A stretch of 64,000 bases of DNA from Bolinopsis microptera (lineage: Eukaryota > Ctenophora > Tentaculata > Lobata > Bolinopsidae), in NCBI RefSeq assembly GCF_026151205.1, contig NC_087073.1, positions 21,170,837 through 21,234,836 on the forward strand, in the 5' to 3' direction. Below are positions 21,468 through 32,436 of this stretch, in pieces. Numbering within the stretch: position 1 is the stretch's first letter; each line of letters opens with the position of its first letter. Both the position numbers and the translations under genes were made by a program. Under the pieces are notes generated by a model. That model saw only the letters and a program-made list of their open reading frames with translations, was not told the DNA's origin and did no database searches.

Positions 21468-22694
21468 TCGCTACAACAAGACCTGGAGTGACAACTGGCA
21501 GCTGGCCGAAAGACCCTGCCCAGTTTAACCCTGATGAACAGCTGAACGTTGGGCCCTTAAAACGTCGTTGAAAGCTACATCTGGGGTCGTAAGTCCCAGA
21601 CATCAGAAGAAGTCAGAGAGTGTAGAAGATTCTGCGTCTGAAAAGACTAGAGAATTGAGGTAAATATAGTTGGTTTGGTCTAACGGGGCAAGGAATGCGC
21701 GTGCCTGGAAGCTTTTGCACACACCGAAACGCTAGTTCAGTTAAGTTTTTAGAGACAAAGCTCACATTAGGACTAGAAGAAAAATTGTTAGCAGACATTA
21801 GGGGTTCTGTTTATAGTTGTTACTATAGGTTGCTCACGGATTCCGGCAATTGAGGGTGGGGCCGGGGGTGGGGGGAGGGCCGGGGCCGGGGGGGGGGGGA
21901 GGGTCGGGGGGTGGTTTTGGAATGTCGGACAGGGGAGGGGATAGTCTGATAATCTGCGATTTTGGCCGACGTCCTAAGTAGTTGGCCTCTAAACTGTCAA
22001 ATTAGTATTGTTCGGTGAAGTTATGGATAAGAATGTACCAGATAGCTTTATATCATCATAATATCTTGAATAATTAATTTGAATTTAGATATCACGTGAC
22101 TGACCATAATATCTAAATTGCCAAGGAGACACTGGGGGTCTATTCAAAACCATGTGGCACTTTCTACTTCGTCTCCAATATCCATCCTAACATTACACAG
22201 TACTAAAGCATTCACTAAGACTCTACCCTAACGAGAATTCGTAGAAACATCCTGTCCAGGTAATAAGAAGAGGCACGCTCAAAGATAGGGTTCATTTGCT
22301 CGCTCCGGTAATACAATAATAACCACTCTTTGATTCCCGAGATGTGATATTTCCCATCTTAATTATAAATTTCTGGGTTACTTTAGTATTACTATCGAAG
22401 ACGACAAGTGATCCCGCAGAAGCAAGCTTCTGATCTAAGAGTCACAAACAAAATATCAACACTATGTCGAAGCCACCTATTGGGCAGCGAATCGACGAGC
22501 GTATGATACGTTTCGCATCAGCTAGCATGGCAGTTGAATGAAGTGAATGACACAATCATTGCGGAACATATGTTGCTTGAAAAATATATCCTTGTGTTTC
22601 AAATAAATCTAAGAATTTTCAGAAATTTTTTATTTACTTTAAAAATTTAAAATTTTATACTCATCCGGCACCCCTTTTAATTGAAGTGTCAGGT

Positions 22695-22726
<32 letters not shown>

Positions 22727-23078
22727 TGTGACAAATCAACCGGCCGCGGAGCGGCCGAAAAATATATGGTAGTCGTTTTAAAAATATATGGTAGCCGTTT
22801 TTTCTTTCCAGACTGGATTCCTAGTCCCTTTTTAAATTTATGTCACTGGGGCGCGAGTATTGCTTGCGGAGATGTGATGTATATAGCTAGCCTGTCAATG
22901 AATGCGCGGCGTATATTTTAATGTATAATATGTAGTGTATAGTATTAGGTAATAAGCCCAATTTATGTACGTGGCATGCGTAGTATAGTGTACTGATGTG
23001 TATCAATATTATTATTATGGAGTGAGCTGATTGGAGCCTATATTTATAGTTGCCGTAGTACATACATATTGCATTACA
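21468..23078. other. Gene-free spacer with G-rich block and long poly(C)
   Basis: 21850-21925 is G-rich on the plus strand with many runs of 3 or more G, so a quadruplex is possible. A run of about 31 C lies at 22695-22726. A minus-strand open segment at 22215-22358 is discussed in the findings. A fragment reading ATATATGGTAG(T/C)CGTTTT is duplicated at 22763-22800. No gene is supported. Confidence 0.6.
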
Positions 23079-25774
23079 TATACACCCCCCGCGCGTGAGG
23101 GCACGTTTTTGCTAGTAATTTGCGACATTACTTTATGGATATCGAATCTCGCGACTTCAACGAAGTGCCGGGGACAAGTTTTCAATAATTCATAAACTTT
23201 TCAGTTCCTATCGTTTTAAGCATCGTTAGGGCTTTCCCAGAAACTAACTCTCATCATCCTAGGATAATCATGTGTCGCACAGCACTTGTTTCAGTAGAGA
23301 GTGTACTCGCCTTTACGAGAGAATGACGTGTACGTTTCGGTCACCTGCGGAAAAAGGAAGTGAGATATCGAAAATCTGAGATAAACCCGATCGATAAAAT
23401 CCTTTCAGGTAGGTGCTAGTCAAGGTTTCATCTCTTTAGACATTAAGATGGCTTCAAACACCTCACAAAAAGTTTTCAAAAGTAAAATTTACTCGCAACT
23501 TACAAAAACCACCATAAACGTGCCCTCATAGATTTTTGAGGGCAAGTTTTTGAGCGCGCCGCGTGACTTTGTCTCAGCAACAGTGAACAGCAAGTATAGT
23601 TACAATCTCGCAACTATGAACAGACAAGGAAAATATTGTATTAATATCTGTCAAAGGAATTTAATGTATTTTAACAACTTGTTCTAATAATGCTAATAAC
23701 TAATCGATGAACCTCATAAATGGTCGGCCCGGTGTGAGTGTATAGTATGGATTGTGCTCTGAAATGGGGCGCTGTTATTGGTTAATACAGCGGCCAATCA
23801 GGATCGAGCTGGTTTGTGGCTGCAGTCCAAATTTAGGATCATATCTGATTAGGTACCTAATTAGTGATTATGCACTTTAAAGTAAGATTAACTCGGTATT
23901 CACAATCCACATTAAATCGCTACATTTTGCAAATCAGCTGATATTTGTAACTTTAAAAAATAGTTGTAACTTATATATTTATACAGGTCCCCGGTTTAAC
24001 AAGCATTCAGGATAGAAGAACCAGCAGCGATTAATGACACTAAAACAGAGGTGGAGAACAGTAAGAACAGCAGAAAGACTAAGAGTGGAGTGAGATAAAT
24101 ATCTTCTCTTTTTCTGCACTGGTTACTGATACTCAACAGTTATTCAAGAAAATTCCGGCCTGGGTTATGTTTTAAAATTAGATATAGCCAGGCCCATGTC
24201 AGTTTTGTTTATGTTCTATTTATCATGAAAAATGATTGTGCTCGGAGTGATCTGGGCAAAATATTAATGCGGACTTCACGGGGAATCGAGCGTGCGACCA
24301 CTCGGCGAGGTGATCGACGCTTTAGCCGTCACGCCACTCGGGATATACACTAATTAAAATTGTGATGTCTATATAGTGCTTATTTAGCAGAAATTAGTAC
24401 CGTATACAATCCTCAATTTTGAGTTTGTTATGATTGTAATTGGGAAGTGGGAACATTAAACAACTCTTCTTCATTTAATTGGAACTGTCTGTACAGTGTA
24501 CACGATAAAATACATTGGGTAATTACAAAGATTGTGTACAGTGCATTCGGGGGCTTTGCTTTTGACTGATTTATTTTCCGGACAGTTCTTGGAAGTTCAA
24601 TTAAAACCAGTGCAGTAGAAGAGTAAACTTGCATGAGAGTTAAAATGGTACTATTATAATTTGTGTTGTCAGGTAAGATTTCAGTTTTCACTTTGATACA
24701 TTGGTATGTGATTTATATGCTGATTACAGATTACTGATAAAGATTGTTACATGTACAATTCAGAAAAATGTGTACATCAAATGAGAGTCTAACTGTCTTT
24801 TCATTTCACCTCTTAACTGACAAGTGACATGTCAGAAACATGAGTCGTCTTATAATGATACAAACACTATATAGTATATAATAATATGATTTTCACGTTA
24901 AGTAGTCAGCTTGACCTTGATTGGTTGCAGACAATTGTTAATGTGGATTGTGAATACCGAGTTAATCTTACTTTAAAGTGCATAATCACTAATTAGGTAC
25001 CTAATCAGATATGATCCTAAATTTGGACTGCAGCCACAAACCAGCTCGATCCTGATTGGCCGCTGTATTAACCAATAACAGCGCCCCATTTCAGAGCACA
25101 ATCCATACTATACACTCACACCGGGCCGACCATTTATGAGGTTCATCGATTAGTTATTAGCATTATTAGAACAAGTTGTTAAAATACATTAAATTCCTTT
25201 GACAGATATTAATACAATATTTTCCTTGTCTGTTCATAGTTGCGAGATTGTAACTATACTTGCTGTTCACTGTTGCTGAGACAAAGTCACGCGGCGCGCT
25301 CAAAAACTTGCCCTCAAAAATCTATGAGGGCACGTTTATGGTGGTTTTTGTAAGTTGCGAGTAAATTTTACTTTTGAAAACTTTTTGTGAGGTGTTTGAA
25401 GCCATCTTAATGTCTAAAGAGATGAAACCTTGACTAGCACCTACCTGAAAGGATTTTATCGATCGGGTTTATCTCAGATTTTCGATATCTCACTTCCTTT
25501 TTCCGCAGGTGACCGAAACGTACACGTCATTCTCTCGTAAAGGCGAGTACACTCTCTACTGAAACAAGTGCTGTGCGACACATGATTATCCTAGGATGAT
25601 GAGAGTTAGTTTCTGGGAAAGCCCTAACGATGCTTAAAACGATAGGAACTGAAAAGTTTATGAATTATTGAAAACTTGTCCCCGGCACTTCGTTGAAGTC
25701 GCGAGATTCGATATCCATAAAGTAATGTCGCAAATTACTAGCAAAAACGTGCCCTCACGCGCGGGGGGTGTATA
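23079..25774. mobile_element. 2.7-kb fold-back element with two 837-bp arms
   Basis: Left arm 23079-23915 and right arm 24938-25774 are inverse copies of equal length. I saw no mismatch across the stretches compared (termini TATACACCCCCCGCGCGTGA, middle GTGTCGCACAGCACTTG, inner end CCACATTAA). The 1022-bp spacer has no long ORF. Equal, near-identical arms imply a recent transposition or gene conversion. The arm contains an internal inverted pair of AACGTGCCCTCA / TGAGGGCACG type. No transposase is present. Class unknown; a fold-back or giant-TIR DNA transposon is the best description. Confidence 0.9.
24268..24345 (-). other. tRNA-like (SINE-type) segment, possible Pol III boxes
   Basis: On the minus strand the sequence GAGTGGCGTGACGGC resembles an A box, and about 45 nt later CGCTCGATTCCCCG resembles a B box. 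The spacing suits a tRNA-derived promoter. No convincing full cloverleaf was drawn. It lies in the spacer of the fold-back element. Confidence 0.35.
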
Positions 25775-25949
25775 GTGAATGGAAATCTAGCGTCCGCCAA
25801 AACGAAACAACGGGCGCAATTCTTGTTATAGCTAGAATATTATTATGCTTGAATATCGGTTTGGTGTGCTCTTTTATGAAAAAATGTTGGTCAAGTTTCT
25901 AGTCAATGAAACAAGAAATTTTTCAGAGTTTCAGAAGCTTGTTCACGAC

Positions 25950-26408
25950 TCATGTCTTCAAGAACCTTCTTCTGGGTTTTTCTGTTACCTCAGAATAGAG
26001 GCGAACAGCTTTATCAACAGTTTTCTCTGCACTGCCTTTGAGGGCTATTTTGAGTGAATTTGTCAGAGCTGGTGTAAACAGGTTGATCTCCTCTTTGAGG
26101 ATAGCCCTGATAGCTCTGTTCTCAATATTGTCGGTTGAGGTGTTGGGTACCACGAAACAATACGGACACTTCCAGTTGATAAGAAGTTCAAGCATTTCCT
26201 CGTTTAAACCTGTCAAGCCAACACAACTGAGATGCCAATAAAGTTCACATCCTACAGACAAATGATCTGCAAAACAATCTTCACACTGGCAATATCTCTC
26301 TTTAGACTTTGGAATAGTGTTGGTAGATGGATCTGCCTTTTGGGGACTCATCTTCACTCCACATTTGATTCGTGCCAACGCCCTTTCGGGTTCATACTTT
26401 GTTGCCAT
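25950..26408 (-). CDS. Retroelement ORF1-like PHD-type zinc-finger protein
   Basis: ATG at 26406-26408, 152 residues to the stop. Residues about 38-90 make a C4HC3-like finger (YCQCEDC, GCELYWHLSCVGLT, WKCPYCFV), typical of PHD fingers in ORF1 of invertebrate non-LTR retrotransposons. It is followed by a helical region (ENRAIRAILKEEINLFTPAL). It is short for a full ORF1, with no RT next to it. It lies 176 bp beyond the right end of the fold-back element. It could be a host PHD fragment, but the context favours a retroelement. Confidence 0.6.
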   Translation of the reverse strand: MATKYEPERALARIKCGVKMSPQKADPSTNTIPKSKERYCQCEDCFADHLSVGCELYWHLSCVGLTGLNEEMLELLINWKCPYCFVVPNTSTDNIENRAIRAILKEEINLFTPALTNSLKIALKGSAEKTVDKAVRLYSEVTEKPRRRFLKT

Positions 26409-27953
26409 CCCTGAACTCAAATTATTTGTTATATAGTAGTGTTAAAAGTATTAAAACTGGTCATAGACTAGAATCCCGACAGTAAGACCATGTCACAACT
26501 TAACCATGTAATAACCATGTAATAACCATGTTGGCCACTACACACTAGAATTTCCATCAAAGTTTTCTCCGGAGATACAGCTCCAGTACCTTGATGGCGG
26601 CTTGAGTCACTGTCACTGACCTCACTGATTGGTCACTGGTCAATAATTCAGTCAAAACCGAGAAATTTGGTCAAGGAGAGGGCAGAAAAGGATATCTTAA
26701 AAATAATTTCCAAAATCTCTTTTTCTATTTTGATGATTTTCCGTTTATCAAAGCTTTTCTTGGGAATCAAACTTCCAGAATCTCAATCGTGTCTTGGGCC
26801 ATCCTCAGTAACCTTGCTAGATGGTCACTGAAGAAAAATTCAGTCAAAACGGTGAAATTTTTCTTCCATCAAAGTTTTCTCCGGAGATACAGCTTCCAGT
26901 ACCTTGATCAAGAAATACACCGAAATATTATTAATAGATGATACTTATTAGTAAGAGTAAAACTGATCTCTCAAAGTAATAAGTGGAGCATTTTAAGTTG
27001 AAGTTGTTCTGTACTAAGACAAATCAATATTTTATAGTTGAAGCTGTTCTGTACTAAGACAAATCAATATTTTCTAGTTGAAGCTGTACTAAGACAAATC
27101 AATATTTTTCTGCAATACTGTAAATACATATTATAATGTACTCAAGATATATACTCCAGTAGCACTCAACTACTCAATATACTGTGTACTCAGCACAATG
27201 CTAACCTTCATTACAATATCTTAACTATCACTATTAAAAGATCTATTTATAGTGTGATGTATGATTTCAGTAAGTCTACTTATGGTAGTTGTGATGTAAG
27301 TCGGTATATCTTCTACATTCTGTAAGTGGATAATTTATAATAATGTTCTAATACTTATTTCATATTATCGTAAAGGTATGTAATACATTGTGTTGTAATA
27401 ATTTACAAGCTTGCGCTTCGTAGGCCATATTTTATTCTCAATATTTGTGGCACACCCCCATTTCTTGTCAGTGGCGTAATGATGCCTGTTGCCCCCCCCC
27501 CCCCCCCTCCCAATCAGGTACCAAGTGCCGGACTTCACGTTGGTGGGTGGGTCATTTTTTCTCCCAAAAACACAGTTAGTACATCTTACTATATATAAAG
27601 CGAGACGATATATATATATATTTATTTATCCGTGCCATTTTACTGACACCACGGTATCAACTTTAACGCGAATTTCCGCAAAAACCGTAAAAGATATACA
27701 ACTGAAACTTTTTTGACTGGGTCAAATGCTTTAATGGCCTTCAAATCAGCATGAAAAAATTAAAAATTGGCCAAGGAATAAGAATTTTAGTGCCCAAAAT
27801 TTGGACTCCCAAGTAGTGTCAAAAACGCGAATTAAATAGGTAATAATTATTTTATTCTCTCGAGTCTTGACACCACTTTAGGGTAGACGGGTTCCTGCTA
27901 GTGGTACTAACTGGTGGGTCTACTGCCCATTTTTCCAGAAAAACAGTTAGTAC
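26409..27953. other. Gene-free spacer with small tandem and direct repeats
   Basis: The block CCATCAAAGTTTTCTCCGGA through TACCTTGAT occurs at 26553-26594 and again at 26872-26913. A unit of about 40 bp (CTGTACTAAGACAAATCAAT) occurs three times at 27010-27110. A CAGTGGCGTAATG element end with poly(C) lies at 27469-27507. The segment 27618-27690 (CCATTTTACTGACACCACGG) is shared with 47260-47320. No gene seen. Confidence 0.6.
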
Positions 27954-27999
27954 ATGGTACTAAGGGGTTCATTTTTTGGGTGTCCAACCCCAAGTCTCC

Positions 28000-29075
28000 T
28001 AAGTCTTCCTCCTCCTCCTCATCAATCCTCCTTCTCCTCCTCAGTCCTCCTCCTCCTCCTCCTCCTCCTCCTCCTCCTCCTCCTCCTCATCCTCCTCCTT
28101 CTCCTCCTCCTCAGCCCTCTTCCTCCTCCTCAGTCCTCCCCCAGACCTCCTCCTCATCAGTCCTTACCCAGTCCTCCTCCTCCTCCTCCTCCTCCTTCTT
28201 ATCAGTCCTCCTCCTCAGTCGTCCTCGTCCTCAGTCCTCATCCTTTTACTCCTCCTTCTCCTCCTCCTCCTCCCCTTCCTCCTCAGTCTTTCTCAGTCCT
28301 CCTCCTCTTCCTTCTCCTCCTCAGTCCTCCTCCTCTTCTTCAGGGGATCATGTTTTGTGTTCGTTTTTGTCCGTTCGGTACCCTATATTTTCAAACGGAC
28401 AAAAATTAGAACGGACAAAAACAGACAAAAAATGTTATGGAAATAACATTTAGATGCTTCTCCTCCTGTTCCTCCTCCTCCTCCTAAGTCTTCCTCCTCC
28501 TTCTCATCAGTCTTCCTCCTCTTCAGTCCTTGCCCAGTCCTCCTCCTCCTCCTCCTTCTGCTCCTTCTTATCAGTCCTCCTCCTCAGTCCTCCTCATAGT
28601 CGACCTCCTCCTCGTCCTCGCTCTCGTCCCCCTCCTCAGTCCTCCTTGTCCTTAGTCCTCATCCTTTTACTCCTCCTCCTCCTCCTTAGTCCTCCTCATA
28701 GTCCTCCTCCTCGTCCTCGTCTTCCTCCTCAGTCCTCCTCGTCCTCAGTTCTCCTCCTCCTTAGTCCTCCTCCTCATCCTCCTCCTCCTCCTCAGTCCTC
28801 CTCAGTCCTCCTCCTCTTCAGTCCTCCTCCTCACCAGTCCTCCCCCAGTCCTCCTCCTCTTCCTCAGTCCTCCTCCTCCTCCTCCTCCTCCTTCATCAGT
28901 CCTCCTCCTCCTCAGTGCTCCCCCAGTCCTCCTCCTCAGTCTTTTCTTCCCTCATTCTCCTCCTCAGTCATCCTCCTCCTCCTCCTCCTCCTCCTCCTCC
29001 TCCTCCTCCTACTCCTCCTCCTCCTCCTCCTCCTCCTCCTCCTCCTCTTCCTCTTCCTCCTCCTCTTCCTTTTGG
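28000..29075. repeat. CTC/TCC triplet-rich pyrimidine array
   Basis: Almost pure pyrimidine plus strand built of TCC/CTC triplets interrupted by CAGTCCTCC words, split at about 28340-28455 by a short element with GTTCGTTTTTGTCCGTTC. Open frames through it encode only Pro/Ser/Leu runs and are not genes. Such homopurine-homopyrimidine tracts can form triplex DNA. Confidence 0.92.
28345..28455. mobile_element. GTTTTTGTCCGT short repeat element
   Basis: Carries ATGTTTTGTGTTCGTTTTTG, TACCCTATATTTTCAAACGG and AATAACATTTAGATGCTTCT. The same words in inverse order occur at 50226-50365 just upstream of the neuropeptide gene. Probably a MITE-like unit. Confidence 0.65.
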
Positions 29076-29142
29076 GGATTGATTGGTCAGAATCAGACGG
29101 AGTTATAACGTTGGAGCGTTAAATCCCCGTTAAATGCTATGG

Positions 29143-29214
29143 CGAGGTATATCTCTGCAGTTTCAGTGATGTCAATCCTTCCGTTCGGGTGACTTGGTCG
29201 AGATTTAGTGCTCT
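29143..29214 (-). repeat. 72-bp inverted copy of the downstream Ig-domain coding sequence
   Basis: The reverse complement of 29143-29214 equals 29828-29899 of the Ig-VWD gene at 71 of 72 positions. The single difference changes ATC to ATT in the coding frame, which is synonymous (Ile). It lies about 200 bp upstream of the start codon and in opposite orientation. Confidence 0.93.
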
Positions 29215-29412
29215 CACTAACTCATTGAACTGTTAAGTTTTAAAAAGTGTAATTGAGTTACTTGCAGGACCTGATATTATTGCAGACTTTGCATAATTAT
29301 AATCAGAACCTTAGGATATTTTTGGGCACAGAATAGATATTATATCAATTCTTGCACAAATTTCCGTTTTTAATATTTGCAGAGCTTACGATTTGTTGTA
29401 GTTTTCTGGGTG

Positions 29413-31110
29413 ATGACGCAAAGACTTGTTTTAGTGCTTTTTGCACTTTTCTTCACCACTGCCGGGGTATCATTATGTAACGATGTTGAGTTGGATCCAG
29501 CAGTTGGATTTGAAGAACCAATAGTTGGATTTCCAGAAATAAAACCCACATCTTCACCCTTAACATCCTCATCCTCTGTTGAGGTATGGGCAAGGATGCG
29601 AGTATTTGATCCTCAGCCTTATCCAGTTCTTCACTCTTACTCTCAGAGCAAAACTGTGAAAGAAGGAGACATGGTCGAATTTGAATGCAAGGCCTCGGAT
29701 GCAGCGGACCATTTGCCACACTGGCCTAAACACCTTAAACACGACCTGGAGCTGAGCCTGATCTACGAGGACGACAATTCACGTAACTTAAGCAGTCCGG
29801 AGCACGGCTGGTGGGCTGATTACTCAAAGAGCACTAAATCTCGACCAAGTCACCCGAACGGAAGGATCGACATCACTGAAACTGCAGAGATATACCTCGT
29901 CAAGCAGTACGTTACGAAGAGTGATGAGGGATGGTACAGATGCAGGGCTTGCATCAACAAGGACACTGACCTACAAGCATGTGATGTTAACCTAGCCAAG
30001 TTCTACCTTCACGTTCAGAGACCTAACAAGGCCCAGAATAACCCGGTATCCGGTGGAACAGAAGCTAGTCCAGAGTCCAGCAGTACATCCCTCCCAAACT
30101 GGGGGGCGCTAACCATGATCAGCAGTGCTCGGTCTTCTTGTCAGGTGTTTGGGGACCCTCACATCGTGTCATTTGATGGGAGTATCTACAACTTACCCGG
30201 ATCGAGCTGTGATTACGTTTTGGCACTGGATCAAGACGCCGCTAGCTGGTTCATCTACGGGAGAATGCGACCATGTGGCCACCTGGCTGAGGGAGTGTGC
30301 CTGGAATCCGTCACTATCTGCGCCAGAGGAGATGCTGTTGAGTTGCAGAGAGGGTGGATCGTGAACCACAAGGGGAAGAAAATAGAGACAGTACAGCTGA
30401 AATCACCAATAAAAGTAGGAGAGCTCGACGTGGAGTTCTCAGGAACCACACTGATAGTCAGTCTTCTGTTAGACCAGCAGAATGAATACGGGAACGTGGT
30501 GCAGGACTGGCTGAAGGTGTATTGGGATGGTCTGACGACAGTAACAATAGAAGTACCTCAAACTGCCCAAACACAGGGGCTCTGTGGGAACAACGACCAG
30601 GACCCCCTGAACGACTGGAATGTGTTGGGAACGGAGAACAGCAACCTCATAGTCTTCTCAGAGAGTCTGAAAGTGGACAGGAACTGTGATGCGGGAACCC
30701 CAGCCCCTACCATGGACCAGATTGAGGCACTCTGCGGAGCTAGGAAATTCAAGAAGGCGGAAGAGAAATGCGCCAAGATCTTTGGGAACCACGACTTTGA
30801 GAACTGCGTGCACGACAAGGAACCCTTTATTGACGCCTGTGTTTATGACCAGTGTAAAGGAATGAACATTCAAAACGATCTCTACCCCTGGGTGGTAATA
30901 CCTAAAGTAGATAGGGTCCTCAAGCCTGGATGTAATGCTGCTGAAGCCTACGCGATGAAGTGTTCCATGATGACCTGGGATGCTGAGGGTGACGTCATAG
31001 CGGCGATTAACATGCCTGATTGGGAAGTGAAAACTGAGAGAATATGTGCTTCCAAGTCTTCTAAGTTACAGAACATACCTAAGCTGGGATGTCCACAGAG
31101 CTTCCAGTAG
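29413..31110 (+). CDS. Secreted Ig-VWD-C8 domain protein
   Basis: ATG at 29413 gives 565 residues and begins a clean signal peptide (MTQRLVLVLFALFFTTAGVS). The frame is open 12 codons upstream, but a TTTGCAG acceptor-like site lies there. A short Ser/Pro-rich stretch is followed by an Ig-like domain at about 70-205 (VKEGDMVEFECKA, DEGWYRCRAC). From about 243 a VWD domain begins CQVFGDPHIVSFDG and continues past TQGLCGNNDQDP (about 390). A C8-like module follows at about 435-510 (ALCGARKFKKAEEKCAKIF, FIDACVYDQC). No transmembrane segment or GPI signal is evident, so a secreted matrix or mucus-type protein is likely. VWD-C8 pairs mediate disulfide-linked assembly in mucins and von Willebrand factor; function here is inference. 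Single exon over its whole coding part. Confidence 0.92.
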   Translation: MTQRLVLVLFALFFTTAGVSLCNDVELDPAVGFEEPIVGFPEIKPTSSPLTSSSSVEVWARMRVFDPQPYPVLHSYSQSKTVKEGDMVEFECKASDAADHLPHWPKHLKHDLELSLIYEDDNSRNLSSPEHGWWADYSKSTKSRPSHPNGRIDITETAEIYLVKQYVTKSDEGWYRCRACINKDTDLQACDVNLAKFYLHVQRPNKAQNNPVSGGTEASPESSSTSLPNWGALTMISSARSSCQVFGDPHIVSFDGSIYNLPGSSCDYVLALDQDAASWFIYGRMRPCGHLAEGVCLESVTICARGDAVELQRGWIVNHKGKKIETVQLKSPIKVGELDVEFSGTTLIVSLLLDQQNEYGNVVQDWLKVYWDGLTTVTIEVPQTAQTQGLCGNNDQDPLNDWNVLGTENSNLIVFSESLKVDRNCDAGTPAPTMDQIEALCGARKFKKAEEKCAKIFGNHDFENCVHDKEPFIDACVYDQCKGMNIQNDLYPWVVIPKVDRVLKPGCNAAEAYAMKCSMMTWDAEGDVIAAINMPDWEVKTERICASKSSKLQNIPKLGCPQSFQ

Positions 31111-31638
31111 GACTACGGATTGAACATTATTATGTCTGAGGCTATTATATAGCTATAAAATAGCACTGGTTATTGATAGCAGATATTCAGGACAATTTGA
31201 ATACAACTGAATAAAACGTCCTTATACTTATTGAAAAATACCACCTTTTTTAAAAATTTCCATTAATTGATAATACTTTCACTTTCGCATGATTTAACGA
31301 ATTTGGTATCGATTTTAAATCTTACTAATCTTTGGTTACCTTGTACTCAAAAATGAATTTCGACGTTTATTAAATATTTATTATCGATATTCTATAAATA
31401 ATGTCCGGGGATTAAGATTGACATCCCCCTAAATAAAAGCTACTGAGTTTGCTTGGTTTATGTATATTGGTGTACTATTGACAGTGTTTCTAGCTTGTTT
31501 ATCAAACTTTGATTTCAATGTTTACAATAATCAATAACTTAATAACTTATCAAATAAGCTCGAATGAAATTCAGAAACAAATCAAAACTTATGTACTTCT
31601 TTATTGACAAAACTTTTTCCAGGTAATCGCGAATCTCC
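31111..31638. other. 3' flank of Ig-VWD gene
   Basis: AATAAA at about 31210-31215 (ACTGAATAAAACG), about 100 bp after the stop, is the likely polyadenylation signal. The rest is AT-rich without features. Confidence 0.6.
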
Positions 31639-32060
31639 TTGTCCTTAGTCCTCATCCTTTTACTCCTCCACCTCCTCTTCAGTCCTTCTCCTCCTCAGTC
31701 ATCCCCCAAGTTCTCCTCCCCCTCCTCAGTCCTCGTCATTAGTCCTCCTCATAGTCCTCGTCCTCGTCTTCCTCCTCACTCCTCAGTCCTCCTCGTCCTC
31801 CTTCTCCTCCTTAGTCCTCCTCCCCCTCCTCCTCCTCCTCAGTCCTCCTCAGTCCTCCTCCTCCTTTTCAGTCCTCCCCCAGTCCTCCTCCTCCTTCCTC
31901 ATTCCTCCTCCTCCTCAGTGCTCCCCCAGTCCTCCTCCTCAGTCTCTTCTTCCCTCCTTCTCATCCTCAGTCCTCCTCCTCCTCCTCAGTCCTCCCCCAG
32001 TCCTCCTCCACCTCAGTCCTCCCCCAGTCCTCCTCCTCAATCTCCTCCTCCTACTCCTCA
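31639..32060. repeat. CTC/TCC triplet-rich pyrimidine array 2
   Basis: Same word set as 28.0-29.1 kb (CAGTCCTCC, TCCTCCTCCTCAGTCC, GTCCTCGTCCTCG). Low-complexity frames only. A short inverted repeat (TGAATCCATAAAT / ATTTATGGATTCA) lies just to the right at 32094-32128. Confidence 0.9.
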
Positions 32061-32436
32061 ATCAACCGAATTGAGCCTTCCCAGCACTCAAATGTGAATC
32101 CATAAATGTTCCAAATTTATGGATTCATCTACTGCATGACAGTATGGCGCGGCGCCGAATCAATTATGTGATGTGAACCGCGCGCTCACGCGCGTACGTT
32201 ATTTCGAACTATTGAGTAGTTCAGAAAAACATATGCGTATTATAATACATGTAATATATGGTATTATATATGGAAACGCGGTTCGTTAACAGTCTCTTTC
32301 AAAAGGTCATTATTTAGAATTTATCACACTTTTCAACCCACTCGGCTAATTACTCAGTTTTACTCAGTCCAATGATTTTAGCAATCTAAATGTAACATGA
32401 TACTTAAGTAAGTAAATTAAATTATCTCATTTAGAG

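Noticed and set aside
28454-29122. Long Pro/Ser/Leu frames in the triplet arrays (also 27914-28453, 31639-32097, 40820-41824)
   Set aside because: Composition is entirely dictated by CTC/TCC or GGA/GAG repeats. Several frames are open at once and no start context or domain exists.
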